From NCBI RefSeq assembly GCF_963678635.1, contig NC_087070.1, positions 32,341,704-32,405,703 of the forward strand: a DNA stretch of 64,000 nucleotides. Reading direction: 5' to 3'. Origin of the DNA: Symsagittifera roscoffensis (lineage: Eukaryota; Xenacoelomorpha; Acoela; Convolutidae). Positions within the stretch are counted from its first letter, which is position 1; every line of letters begins with the position of its first letter. Under the pieces are notes generated by a model. The model saw only the letters and a list, made by a program, of their open reading frames with translations. It made no database searches and was not told the origin of the DNA. Shown here one piece after another: positions 10,985 through 21,073 of the stretch. The translations under genes and the position numbers were made by a program.

Positions 10985-12133
10985 CTCTCTTATTGAATTT
11001 AATTTTCTCTTTCCACAACTTTGTACTCGAATCGTTTGACGTGTTTGGATTCTGATGTTTGAGCGTATTTAAAATGAAAACGTTCACAGAGTCAAGTGGA
11101 GTATCTTTATCCGGACAAACGAAGGGTGTAATACTTTCGAATTGCAGACTTGAAAGGAAATCAATTATTTCGTCAGTTGAAGAGTGCGAAGAATAACAGC
11201 ACCGAATGGTTCTCTCAGACACTGCTTTAACCAATCTCCCAAGCATTATCTCGTTTTTAGTGAAGAACATTGCAGTTGGAATGATTGTAAGCACTTCTGG
11301 ACTTTGGATGCCCGGCTTGCAAGGCAGTTTTAAGTTCGCAGACACAGACGGCGGCTTGCAGAAATGGATTTTGGTACTTTCGCCATCTAAGGTGAGCCTA
11401 TTTTGAATTGACGGAACAAATTTGTGTACAGTTGATACTGACATAATGAAATGTGAACTTTAGTGTTGAATCTAAGTGCAAGCTCTTTCATCAAAAACTC
11501 ATAACCGTAGTGAGTTTTGTTTTAGAAATGGACCAAATTATTTTGAAATGAACAGAGCCATGCGGACACGGCTTGAAAGATGGCTGAAAGACAGCTCTGC
11601 CTACAAGGTATGAAATTGGAATCTGTTTTGCAAAACGTTGTGTCGATGTAAATATTACCAAAATTATGAACAGCAGCTTCTTGTAAATTGACGAAAAGAT
11701 GATTGATTCGCTTCGTATGACCAACTTGCCATCTAAAATCGCCATTAAAAAGAACAGATTTTCCTTTGGAAACTAGTAAGAACATTACTGAACCTGGGCA
11801 GCGACCTGCAGGAATAAGAATGACAGTTAGGGTATGAGTCTCGTCCCCTTCCAATGAAACATTCAATGGTCTCTCATTATCTGAATCCAGAGGTATTATA
11901 TATGGAGTTAAATGAACATAAAACGGCAATGCACTCAAAAAAAGCACCCGAATTTTTATGACAATTAATTTTCAAGTTATAGTGTTTTAATCTTTCGAAA
12001 AGCTTAGGCTCATTAAGGCCCACCATGTGATCTGTATGACAGTGCGAAAGAAAATAAACTGTAGATTTGAGGTTCTCACCATTGAAGCGATCAATTGAAA
12101 CCCTAGGAAATTCTGATATTGGACCGGCAAGTT
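10985..12133 (-). pseudogene. Artemis-like (DCLRE1C/SNM1) nuclease gene, probably decayed
   Basis: The N-terminus matches Artemis (SIDRFNGENLKSTVYFLSHC, then the metal motif HCHTDH). It continues with IPAGRCPGSVMFL, FNGDFRW, DTTFC, HYGYEFL and the beta-CASP end CYSSHSSTDEIIDFL. The family opens hairpins in end joining and V(D)J recombination. Exon 12133-11948 follows a good acceptor (TTTTGTCAG). A 67-nt GT-AG intron (11947-11881) restores frame to the next exon, and GTAAGC at 10984 is a donor. Inside the second exon I meet one in-frame TAA near 11525 and one frame change near 11430, unless further introns of 36-55 nt are used. The metal-binding His of PAGHCPGS is Arg here. Together these suggest loss of function. 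The upstream start exon was not found. Confidence 0.7.
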
Positions 12134-12560
12134 CTGACAAAATTATGTATAGAAGGCAAAAGGAGGTATGAACAGTGAGTTAATAAAATGAGGATTGACG
12201 ATTCATTTCTATAGTTTATAAGAAAGAAGAAGACCACTACATTTCTCGATCGTCATGAGCCCAATTTGAGTGTAAGCATCTATCCTTGGTTAATTTATAC
12301 AGCCAAAACTTTTATCATTCGGGCGCATAATTAAGATTACACGAGTTGATCCGAAAAATAATTACAATTAGCTCCAGTAGAGCCAATTTTCTTAAATCAA
12401 AAAGAACTATTTGGGAGTTTTAATTCCACTAACTACAAAAACTAACCAATTTAAATGATATGTGCTCCAATATAGAAGATTTCCCATCAGGAAGCACAGT
12501 AGGAAGCACAGTAGGAAGCACAGCAGTTTTGGCACAAAAGACTAACTAACTAAAATTTTT
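12134..12560. other. Intergenic, no gene seen
   Basis: AT-rich DNA upstream of the Artemis-like exons. The only structure I see is a threefold 12-bp repeat GGAAGCACAGTA at about 12489-12525. The missing first exon of the Artemis-like gene could lie here. Confidence 0.5.
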
Positions 12561-13050
12561 TTTTAGACTTCTTTACTGATAAGTGGTCTGATATGAGTAT
12601 AATGTGAGGCATATTGTGGTTGACTGAATGATAGAAGGATAAAGTGACTCTGGCTGAGTGACTCTGATAAAGCTGGTACGAGCGCTGCTGAGTGACGGCT
12701 AAAAAAACAGTCTTCTAATAAACTAGTCATAAAAATTTTTTGTAATATATTTTGAGATTTGAGATTTTGAACCTTCACTGATAAGTAGGGCATTTTGTAG
12801 CCTTGATACTGGACGGGCGCTGTTGAGTGACGGCTAAAAAACAGTTTTCTAATGAACTAGTCATAAAACATTTTAGTAATTTAATTTGAGATTTGAGATT
12901 TTGTACCTTTACTGATAAGTAGGGCATTTTGTAGCATTGATACTGGATCAGCGCTGCTGAGTGACGGCTAAAAAAACAGTTTTGTAATAAACTAGTAATA
13001 AAATTTTTTTGTAATTTTTTTTTAGATTTGAGATTTTGAACCTTCATATG
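12560..13050. repeat. About three tandem 135-bp units
   Basis: Each unit runs through ACTGATAAGTAGGGCATTTT, GAGTGACGGCTAAAAAACAG and AACTAGTCATAAAA to GAGATTTTGAACCTT. Copies start near 12576, 12776 and 12909. Partial copies reappear at 13870-14095, on the far side of the minisatellite, so the minisatellite has grown inside this array. Confidence 0.8.
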
Positions 13051-13870
13051 GACGTTGAATGACTGTAACTGACTCTGATATAGCTGTCTGATAAAATGAC
13101 TCTGATTGACTGAATGACTGGAGAATGACTGGAGTGACTAAAGTGACTCAATGGCTGAATGATAGAAAATGACTGGAGAATGGCTGGAGTGACTAAAGTG
13201 ACTCAATGACTGAATGATAGAAAATGACTAGAGAATGACTAGAGTGACTAAAAGGACTCAATGACTGAATAAAAGAAAATGACTGGAGAATGACTGGAGA
13301 ATGACTGGAGTGACTAAAGCTAATCAATGACTGAATGTTAGAAAATGACTTGAGAATGACTGGAGTGACTAAAGTGACTCAATGTCAGTGACTGAATGAT
13401 AGAAAATTTCTGGAGATTGACTGGAGAATGACTGGAGTGACTAAAGTGACTCAATGACTGAATGATAGAAAATGACTGGAGAATGACCGGAGAATGACTG
13501 GAGTGACTAAAGTGACTTAATGACTGAATGATAGAAAATGACTGGAGAATGACTGGAGAATGACTAAAGTGACTAAAGTGACTCAATGACTGAATGATAA
13601 AAAATGACTGGAGAAGGACTGGAGAATGACTGGAGTGACTAAAATGACTCAATTACTGAATGATAGAAAATGACTGGAGAATCACTGGAGAATGACTGGA
13701 GTGACTAAAGTGACTCAATGACTGAATGATAGAAAATTTCTGGAGAATGACTGGAGAATGACCGGAGTGACTAAAGTGACTCAATGACTGAATGATAGAA
13801 AATGACTGGAGAATGACTGGAGAATGACAAGGGTGTGACTAAAGTGACTCAATGACTGAATGATACGAGC
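13050..13870. repeat. Minisatellite of GACTGGAGAAT / GTGACTCAATGACTGAATGATAG
   Basis: About a dozen copies of a 50-65 bp composite unit (AAAATGACTGGAGAATGACTGGAGTGACTAAAGTGACTCAATGACTGAATGATAG, with variable numbers of the 11-bp GACTGGAGAAT sub-unit). Open frames across it on the minus strand are only the repeat read as Ser/His-rich protein. Confidence 0.88.
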
Positions 13871-14083
13871 GGTGTTTAATAAACTAGTCAATTAATATTT
13901 TAGTAATATATTTACAGATTTGAGATTTTGAACCTTTACTGATAAGTGAGGGCATTCTGTCTGAACGGCATACTGTAGCACACTCTCTGTACACACTGTA
14001 GCATACTACACGGTTGAAAACAACAGTTTTCTCATAAACTAGTCAAAAACCATTTTAGTATTATATTTTGAGTTTTTGAACCT

Positions 14084-14620
14084 TCACAATGAGGGTCCGA
14101 CCCCATGATGGGATGACCCAGCGGTTCTGGCGCGTCCTCGGCCCCGAGCCCGGCCTGGCAGGTTTGCAGTCGCGGTGATTGACAGCGCTGCTCGTCCGCG
14201 ACTGCGTCCCCGCCCGCTTGCCCAATTATAGGGCATGTCGTCATCACCGGATGAGTGGTCTTCGATTCGCCCATCCCAGACCACAGCGGGCCCGCGACCG
14301 CGACCCCGCACGTACGAGAACGCAAGAGCGGTCAAGGCAGTGCTCACCTCCTCGTCACTGCCCGAGAGCAGTTCAAAGTCGAAGACACTCCTCAGTTGCT
14401 CCGGTTCCAACTCCGAGTCGGAGTCACGGTAAGGCACTACTGTCTCGACTTCGATCTGGTCTCCTCCCTCCTCATTGTCATCTTTGTCATTTGGTTCCTC
14501 GTCCGTGTCAGAGGAACTAAACAAAGGTAAAACTTGATCGATATGGAGGAAGGTTTGGTTGTTCTTTACATTGGGAAGGTTCAAGTTAGTGGTCAAAGGT
14601 GGAAAGAAGAGGTTGTTCAC
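14084..14620 (-). CDS. Acidic then Arg/Gly-rich protein region, unrecognised
   Basis: An open frame of about 178 codons. The first half is acidic (SSDTDEEPNDKDDNEEGGD) and the second is rich in RG repeats (VRGRGRGP, GRGRSRGRA, RARGRGRART), a composition common in RNA- or chromatin-binding proteins. It has no ATG at its head (it opens at GTG), so it is probably an internal or last exon. The small RING-like frame lies just upstream, and a GT..AG pair (ATGTAACT to AACTAAG) sits between them, but the phase does not fit. The 3' half is strikingly GC-rich for this window. The function is unknown. Confidence 0.4.
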   Translation of the reverse strand: MNNLFFPPLTTNLNLPNVKNNQTFLHIDQVLPLFSSSDTDEEPNDKDDNEEGGDQIEVETVVPYRDSDSELEPEQLRSVFDFELLSGSDEEVSTALTALAFSYVRGRGRGPAVVWDGRIEDHSSGDDDMPYNWASGRGRSRGRAALSITATANLPGRARGRGRARTAGSSHHGVGPSL

Positions 14621-14674
14621 ATGGCACCAGGCTTAGTTAGTTTAACATACAATAAACAAGATCAAAAGCAATAG

Positions 14675-14875
14675 TTACATGTGCATGAACGAGTGGAAAG
14701 GCGGCAAGTCCCGCCGACAGAAGGAACACTTTGGTTCTGGCTCATCCTGTATTTTGATCCAGCATCTCAAACACAACTTGTTTGCCACATCGCCATCATG
14801 CATTTTGTACAGTTCCCGTCCATCGTCGCAGCATATAGGGCACTTTTCAGATTCGTCATTTGTAGCATTCATCAT
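14675..14875 (-). CDS. Small RING-like zinc protein
   Basis: A 66-residue frame from an ATG, with paired Cys motifs in RING order: CPIC at the start, a His in KMHDGD, CLRC in the middle and CSFCRRDLPP at the end. This is the form of a RING/zinc-binding module as in E3 ubiquitin ligases, but very short and without a substrate domain. It may be one exon of a longer gene with the RG-rich region downstream. It lies about 150 bp after the stop of the JmjC gene on the same strand. Spacing of the middle pair is not a textbook C3HC4, so I keep the call loose. Confidence 0.45.
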   Translation of the reverse strand: MMNATNDESEKCPICCDDGRELYKMHDGDVANKLCLRCWIKIQDEPEPKCSFCRRDLPPFHSFMHM

Positions 14876-15025
14876 GTTTTCTGAAGTTCAATTACTCAGT
14901 TAGTTACTCAGACTGCATTCTAAAAATTGGAATCATAGTTCAATTTATAGAAAAAAAAAACTGTTTTTAAAACTTCAATTAATAATTCTAGACATTTTGT
15001 ACATACTCGTTGAAAAAACTACAGA

Positions 15026-16592
15026 TTATATATTATTCGAATGTGGTAATAGAACGTCTTCAGGCCCTTTTGACTGATATTTGGGCAAGCAATGCCCCAC
15101 TGGCAATTCTCCGCATGACTCACGATGGTGTTGGAAGAGACTGTCCATCTCTTCTTTATTCGCCAGCCTTTTCTTAGTTGTTGGCTTAAAATACAAAATT
15201 AAGAAAGTTAGCATGAGAATTTCAACTGAGTTTTTGGTATGAATTAAGCATTTCAGTATACGGTATGACGAAACTCAATTTTTGGGATCAATTGAGTATT
15301 TCAGCGTATGCGATTAAACTGGGTGCAGTTTTTTGGATACGGAAGCAAATATTTCAATACGCAATTTATTCTGGCAAGGTGGTTATCTTAGACTTTGTCG
15401 TGCGCCTTCAGAAAACTCCAGACCTCCTCCAGATGTTCTAATTCTTGCGGCGAGATCGTGTCTCTGGTGCTATAAAAATATCTTTCTCTATTTTCATTTA
15501 TTTCGACAAAAATGTATCAGTTTAATCTTTGATACTAACCACTGATGCCCCATAAGCTCATTCAGAGCCAACAACGGAAAAGCAGTGTAGCAGCTGCTGA
15601 AGGGCTCTTCGTCTTTCCGCTCATGTCGAAAAGCTCTGGCAGCCGTAAGCAGGTGTCCACGATGAATGAAATTGGCACCCAGAGCCACTGACTCTGAATG
15701 CGTTTCAACCATGTGTATCATGCCAGCAGGCATAAAAAGGGCCTGGCACTCCGTCACAACAACTTTCTGACAGCCTCCAGCATCACAGCGAGGGTCTTCC
15801 CAGGGGAAACATCGGTTTCCAACCCAGAGATTGCTGCATCTGATAATCCTGGAAAATCTGCTTTTTGTTGACCGTCGGGGCTATCAAATAAATTGTTTTG
15901 CAGCCTAAAAGAAAATAGAACTAAATGGAACAAATTTATATATTTCGTTGATAAAATTGTGCACCAAACTTTAACCTTTCACTAAAAAGTACATCACAGA
16001 TGTACCGGAGAAATCCTGGTGAAATAGTGATATTGCACCAGCCTGCGAAAACAGCAGGTAGCTTGACTCCTTCGTCGGTACCTCTGTCTTCTCCAAATTC
16101 CTTTTATTCATGTGTCCCAACGACACATCCTTGACTGCTTTTGGGACAGAGAATTTCGTGGCGGCCGACAAGGAAGCATCAGCATCAATGATATTCCAGA
16201 ACATTGGCGGCATTAATCGGATCAAAGTTTGAATGTCAGCTGGCTTAATTGATCGTATATATTCCTAGGATTGATTTCAAATGTGAGGTTACACTTATTT
16301 GAAATCTGGAGTCTTATTAGGAGTCTAATTACTTTACAAACTGATTACCTTTTCCTTTAAGATGTCTAGCTCTGAGTTCTTCGGGGTATTCCTTCAAAAT
16401 TTCGTCAATGAAATTGTCCCCATACATTCGGCTGTCAAACTGGCAACTATCCGCTAGTTGGCTTTTGAACCCTTTGATGAACTTAGCCGATGGAACTAGA
16501 AAAGCTCCGTGTTGGCCAACAGACCAGTCTGATTGGATCCAGTTGAAAAGATCAACCGCAGGCACGCACTGTATAAGACTTGAGGCAGGCAT
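15026..16592 (-). CDS. JmjC-domain (KDM2/KDM7-type) histone demethylase-like gene
   Basis: A five-exon model: 16592-16338, 16264-15976, 15904-15540, 15469-15394, 15184-15026, with GT-AG introns of 70-210 nt in matching phase. Exon 2 has the Fe(II) motif HQD in SLFHQDFSGTSVMYFLVKG. Exon 3 has YLIAPTVN and the third ligand His in MPAGMIHMVET, then GANFIH. The order and wording match JmjC demethylases of the KDM2/PHF8 group (HID...WIHAV...GGNFLH). The tail after GANFIH is about 100 residues and no PHD or CXXC finger is seen in these exons. Inside exon 3, between FQDYQ and CQKVVV, the frame changes by one. A 49-nt intron could explain it, or a base is missing. The ATG at 16592 is the first in frame, but upstream exons (16660-17639) may belong to the same gene. 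Confidence 0.65.
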
Positions 16593-16659
16593 GATCTAAC
16601 AAAATACCCAAAAAAGAAGATCGAAATTTAATTATTACGACTTTGAGCTAGTTTTAGCT

Positions 16660-17165
16660 TCAGATGCTTGCTTGCAAAAGTCTCTCTCTTAGTTTGCCAT
16701 GGTCAATTGGAGGTAACTTGTCAATCTGACTGGCACTCGTGCTACTAGAGCTGCCTGAAACCACGGCAAAACTCTGCGGTTTTTCCCCAAGAGCTTTTGG
16801 TTTCTGTATCCGCACCAGAGGAGGTCGTTCATCTGTTCTCAGATCTGCTTCAACCAGACTATCTGGTAGAGGAAATGGCGAAACGAACTCCGGTACGAGA
16901 GGAAAAGGAACTGGCCTCAGACACGGTCCATTCGGTACCTCGGGAAGTGGTACCAACCTAATTGGCGCAGCTTGCGCACCGATGGGCAACTTGGCGCACC
17001 GATGGGTGACTTCCGAGGTATGTTCGTCAATAGTACTTTTCACTTCTGGAGTGGTAACTGTAGTACCAATAGTACCTGGAGCAGTGCCCTTGTTCCTTGA
17101 TAGTACTTGTCACTTCTGGAGCAGTAACTGTAGTACCAACTGTACCTGGAGCAGTGCCCTTGGAG
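16660..17165 (-). CDS. Pro/Val-rich exon, possibly 5' part of the JmjC gene
   Basis: An open frame rich in Pro (LVPLPEVPNGPCLRPVPFPL), then Ser and basic residues, ending just before the JmjC exons on the same strand. It contains two tandem 70-bp copies (17029-17098 and 17099-17162) coding GTAPGT(V/I)GTTVT(A/T)PEV. Because 70 is not a multiple of three, the two copies are read in different frames. I do not recognise it. It could be a disordered linker exon or a decayed one. Confidence 0.3.
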
Positions 17166-17332
17166 ATTTCACCGTCATACAGTGAAAAATAGGGCTAAAA
17201 CAGTAATGTCAATTTAATTGCAGACTATTATATAAAAGAAAAACGTTGTTTTGTTACATACAATTTGAATAAGAAGTCAATAAACATAATTTATTTTTTT
17301 ATCTTATTTCAAAAGCACACATCTTCACTCAC

Positions 17333-17639
17333 TCTGATCATCGCCGATTTCATCCTCCCAGATCAAATTTGCCCTCCTCTGCTTCGCTCTGAATGGTAAT
17401 TGGCACCCCTCATAAGTGGCCCGCACAAAGTTATAACTTTTCTTAGTGGGAGAAAGCAGCTTTCCTTTGAGCCCAGATCTTCGATTGGCTCTTATTCTCT
17501 CCCAGCATCCAGGCGACAACGCATGCTCTGCAGTTCTGTAGCAGTCTCTGAAGCCCTCCATGCCACAGAACATGCAAATCAGTTTCTGCAGTTTCGCATT
17601 CCTCTTCTGGCATCGCTTTTCAGCAAAATGGCGGGCCAT
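17333..17639 (-). CDS. Cys-containing first exon of an unrecognised gene
   Basis: From an ATG with good context (CAACATGG) the frame runs 102 codons to a strong donor (A|GTGAGTG at 17332). It has a zinc-finger-like cluster, CMFCGMEGFRDCYRTAEH and a later Cys, in a basic N-terminus, then an acidic end. It lies upstream of and on the same strand as the Pro-rich exon and the JmjC gene, and may be their first exon. The next exon's join could not be settled. Confidence 0.35.
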
Positions 17640-17699
17640 GTTGCGTTTTGCGAAAAATGTAGGTCACACTGTAAACGAAAAGAAAAATAAAATCAGTCC

Positions 17700-18232
17700 A
17701 AGAAAGGATTAATATTTAGACAGTAAAACTTTTTTAGAGCAAAATTTTTAGAACCTTTGCCATATCAACTTTGTGATTCCCTTTAAGATGTAAAACCGGT
17801 ACCTCAATTGCGAAATGCGAGCCTTAAATTTTATTATGATAGACTTTTAAAAAAAAATAAACGTCTTTTAGGCCACAATAATTGTGATGCACGTTTACTT
17901 CGTTGTTTTAAAAACATCCTGCAAAGGCGCCGATTTGATCCCTTAACCTCTTGTTTGGGAGCCATATTCTTTATTTCCAGTCCATCAGACCCGTTAGTAT
18001 TCTTAGATAAACGTTACGGATAATGATAAACCTACTTTTGCTTTCGAAGCAGTTTTGCAGTCAAATATCGGATTGACCGGTAATGGATAAAGGAAATCAA
18101 ATTGAAAATAAAACTGAATCAGGTCTGAAAATAATTTTAAGTTAAATTGATAGGATCAAACGCGGTTTTTCAATACTTAAAAATCAATTTTCAAGAAATA
18201 AAATTTTATATTAAAATTTTTGATGGCATATT
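17700..18232. other. Intergenic, no gene seen
   Basis: AT-rich DNA upstream of the Cys-containing exon. No open frame with family features and no repeat that I recognise. It could hold the promoter of the minus-strand gene block. Confidence 0.5.
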
Positions 18233-18327
18233 CGTTACAAGGTACCATAAAAGGGAGAAAATAACAAGATCCAAAACTGCGGTTTTGGATCTTGTTATTT
18301 TCTCCCCTCTGCGGTACCTCTGTAACG
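18233..18327. repeat. Long hairpin, 25-bp perfect stem plus outer stem
   Basis: Arms 18253-18277 and 18282-18306 are perfect complements (25 bp) around a 4-nt loop TGCG. Outside a small bulge the stem resumes with CGTTACA/TGTAACG and GGTACC/GGTACC, so the structure spans about 95 bp. It could be a fold-back element, a small-RNA precursor or a replication artefact. It is followed by a second short inverted pair (GGTTGC...GCAACC, 18334-18357). Confidence 0.8.
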
Positions 18328-18429
18328 ACCCGGGTTGCCCAACATAAGGCGCAACCTGGGGAATATCACCCTATAAAGATAAACCTCCCTGAATTGACCC
18401 CACGAATTTTGTACCTTGTTAACTACCCC

Positions 18430-18960
18430 CCCCCATTTTGAAATCCCAAATACTGATTATAGTTTGTTGTAGTTCTGCAAAGTCCCAAATACAGATTATA
18501 GTACGTTGCAGTTCTGCTAAATCCCAAATACTGACAAAATCTTAATTACTGACAAAAAGTTCTGCAATTGCTGAAATTTTTGTCAGTAATTGGGATTTTG
18601 TCAATATTTGGGATTTTGTCAGTATTTGGGATTTTGTCAGTAATTGGGATTTTGTCAGTATTTGGGATTTGTCAGTAATTGGAATTTTGTCAGTACTTGG
18701 GATTTTCTCAGCATTTGTGATTTTGTCAGTAATTGGGATTTTGCAGAATTTGGGATTTTGTCAGTATTTAGGATTTTGTCAGTATTGGGATTTTGTAAGC
18801 ATTTGGAATTTTACCAGTAATTGGAATTTTGTCAGTATTTGGGGTATTTGTCAGTATTTGGGATTTTGTCAGTAATTGAGATTTTGTCAGTATTTGGGAT
18901 TTTGTCAGTATTGGTATTTTGTCAGTTTTTGGGACATTGCAACTGCAAAAAACTTGTCAG
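18430..18960. repeat. Minisatellite, 17-18 bp unit TTTTGTCAGTATTTGGGA
   Basis: About twenty head-to-tail copies of GGGATTTTGTCAGTA(A/T)TT from about 18585 to 18930, preceded by a few copies in the other orientation (AATCCCAAATACTGA, 18440-18540). The array can therefore fold back on itself. Frames open across it are artefacts. Downstream (19090-19390) three loose copies of a unit with CGGCGCCATTACACAT follow. Confidence 0.85.
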
Positions 18961-19494
18961 TGTATATTGAGATTTTCTCATTGAATCTAAATTTGTACTT
19001 TAAATTGGAACGAAATTGGAATAAACTGATCAGTATCTGAGATAGGTTTGAACTGCAACAAGAACTATTAAGATTTTGCAAAACTAGAGCAAACTATTTC
19101 AGTTTTTAGGATGGGCAATAGACTGCGCGGCGCGATTACACATTCCTTTCGGTCAATATTTGAGTTTTTCAGTATTTGAGATTGACTGCACGGCGCCATT
19201 ACACATTTCTATTCGTCAACATTTGAGTTTTTACAAATGAACGAATGACTTCTTCAGTATTTGAGATGAGAAATAGACTGAACGGCGCCATTAACTCCTG
19301 TCAGTTTTGAGATTTCGCACTAAAACCGAACGGACTATTTCAGTATTTGGGGTGTATTAATAACCTAAACGGCACCAGTACACATACAATTCAGAAACGA
19401 TGATATAATTAGTGATTTGCTTAATGGAAAAATTTTTTAGAAGGTGAAACACTTTTTTCAAGAAAGCAAAATGTTGGGCCATATAACAGGAAAA

Positions 19495-20050
19495 AAAGGT
19501 ATGAACTAGGGTATAATAACAAAGTATAGTTAAACTGGAGAGTTAAACTTATTGATCTCCTCCGATTACCATAACCATTTGAGGAGCGTACGATAATCAC
19601 GAATTATGAGATCTAACACTTGAAAATCCAGTTAATCAAACTCAAGAAACACTAATTAGTGACTATTTTAGTTGACGGCTTAAAAATCATCGAAATAATT
19701 ATGCTCTAGTTGGCTATGAAGTCTATCCGCTGGCTATGAAGCCTAAACCAAGTTTGGACAAGTCGGTTAGGCCAAGTTAAAATCACAAGAAAAAAGGTTA
19801 TAACCTAGAATTACAAGGTATAGTTAAACTGGGTAACTCAAGAATTATTAATCTCCTCCGATTACGATAACCATTTGAGGAGCGAATGATAATCACGGAT
19901 TATGAAATCTAAACACATGAAAATCCAATTAATCAAATTCAAGAAACAATTAGTGACTATTTTAGTTGACGGCTTAAAAAGTATCGAAACAATTATGACG
20001 CTATGAAGCTTCAAATTGTTTCGATAAGTTTGGCCAAGCTGGTTAGGCCA
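19495..20050. repeat. Two diverged tandem copies of a 270-300 bp sequence
   Basis: Both contain GGTATAGTTAAACTGG, GATCTCCTCCGATTAC, ATAACCATTTGAGGAGCG, GAAAATCCA(G/A)TTAATCAAA and GTGACTATTTTAGTTGACGG. Copies run about 19495-19795 and 19796-20050. No coding potential was seen. The identity of the repeat is unknown. Confidence 0.75.
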
Positions 20051-20344
20051 ACTTAAAAATCACACCAGAATCCACAGTTAGTTTTCCAATTAAGCAAATT
20101 GGCAATTCCACGGACATGGATAACTTAAGTTACACCCTCTATTCATTCATCACTGCACCTCTTTAAATTCAGTTTGAAAATCTTCTAAATTTATTCATTA
20201 CTGCACCTGAAACAATTCCGACAAACAAAACCGACACGAATATCGACAAAAACCGATACGACACTCGACGTACCGACAAACAAACCGACATACGAATCGA
20301 CAGTCAAATAGCCGAGATACGAATCGGGATGCACAAACCGACGC

Positions 20345-21073
20345 GTACGAAACGACACACAAATTAACGACTCGCCCGATATGACAAACGATTCTTCGAT
20401 GACCGAGAAAAGTATGAATCAAAAATTGTGGAATCACTATTCGATAGCATCAGATAAGGATCGAAAATTTGTAGACGCCAAAATTCTTGACGAAATAGCA
20501 GGAAAAGAATTGGCAAGTAAATATCGAACAGTGAAAAGACTAGTTTCAGAAATGGTCGATGGAACTACATAGGAAATTGACGATCTTGTACGAAACGACA
20601 CACAAATGAAAGACTCGCCCGGTATGACAAACGATTCTTTGATGACCGAAAAAAGTATGGATCAACAATTGTGGAATCACTATTCGATAGCATCAGATAA
20701 GAATCGAAAATTTGTAGACGCCAAAATTTTTGACGAAATAGCAGGAAAAGAATTGGCAAGTAAATATCGAACAGTGAAAAGACTAGTTTCAGAAATGGTC
20801 GATGGAACTACATAGGAAATTGACGATCTTGTACGAAACGACACACAAATGAACGACTCGCCCGATATGACAAACGTTTCTTCGATGACTGAGAAAAGTA
20901 TCGATCAACAATTGTGGAATCACTATTCGATAGCATCAGATAAGGATCGAAAATTTGTAGACGCCAAAATTCTTGACGAAATAGCAGGAAAAGAATTGGC
21001 AAGTAAATATCGAACAGTAAAAAGACTAGTTTCAGAAATGGTCGATGGAACTACATAGGAAGTTGACGATCTT
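20345..21073 (+). repeat. Triplicated 243-bp coding unit (tandem exon repeat?)
   Basis: Three near-identical copies start at 20345, 20588 and 20831, exactly 243 bp (81 codons) apart. Each encodes a helical module with MTEKSMDQQLWNHYSIASDK and DEIAGKELASKYRTVKRLVS, and each ends in an in-frame TAG. Substitutions are few. The period keeps frame, and a 42-nt GT-AG segment before each TAG|GAA would remove the stop. The unit may therefore be a triplicated exon plus short intron. I do not recognise the module. It is continuous in direction with the gene at 21200-24194. Confidence 0.7.

Noticed and set aside
13338-13652. A Ser/His-rich 104-residue protein
   Set aside because: It is the minisatellite translated.
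12560-13870. A CRISPR-like array
   Set aside because: Units are contiguous and degenerate without unique spacers, in a eukaryotic context.
18390-18440. Similarity between the C-run region here and the end of the window (63900-64000)
   Set aside because: Beyond the homopolymer and short common words no extended match was found.
20345-21073. A changed genetic code (TAG as an amino acid) in this organism
   Set aside because: Other genes and the Polinton end normally at TAA/TAG, and a short intron or simple decay explains the repeated TAG.
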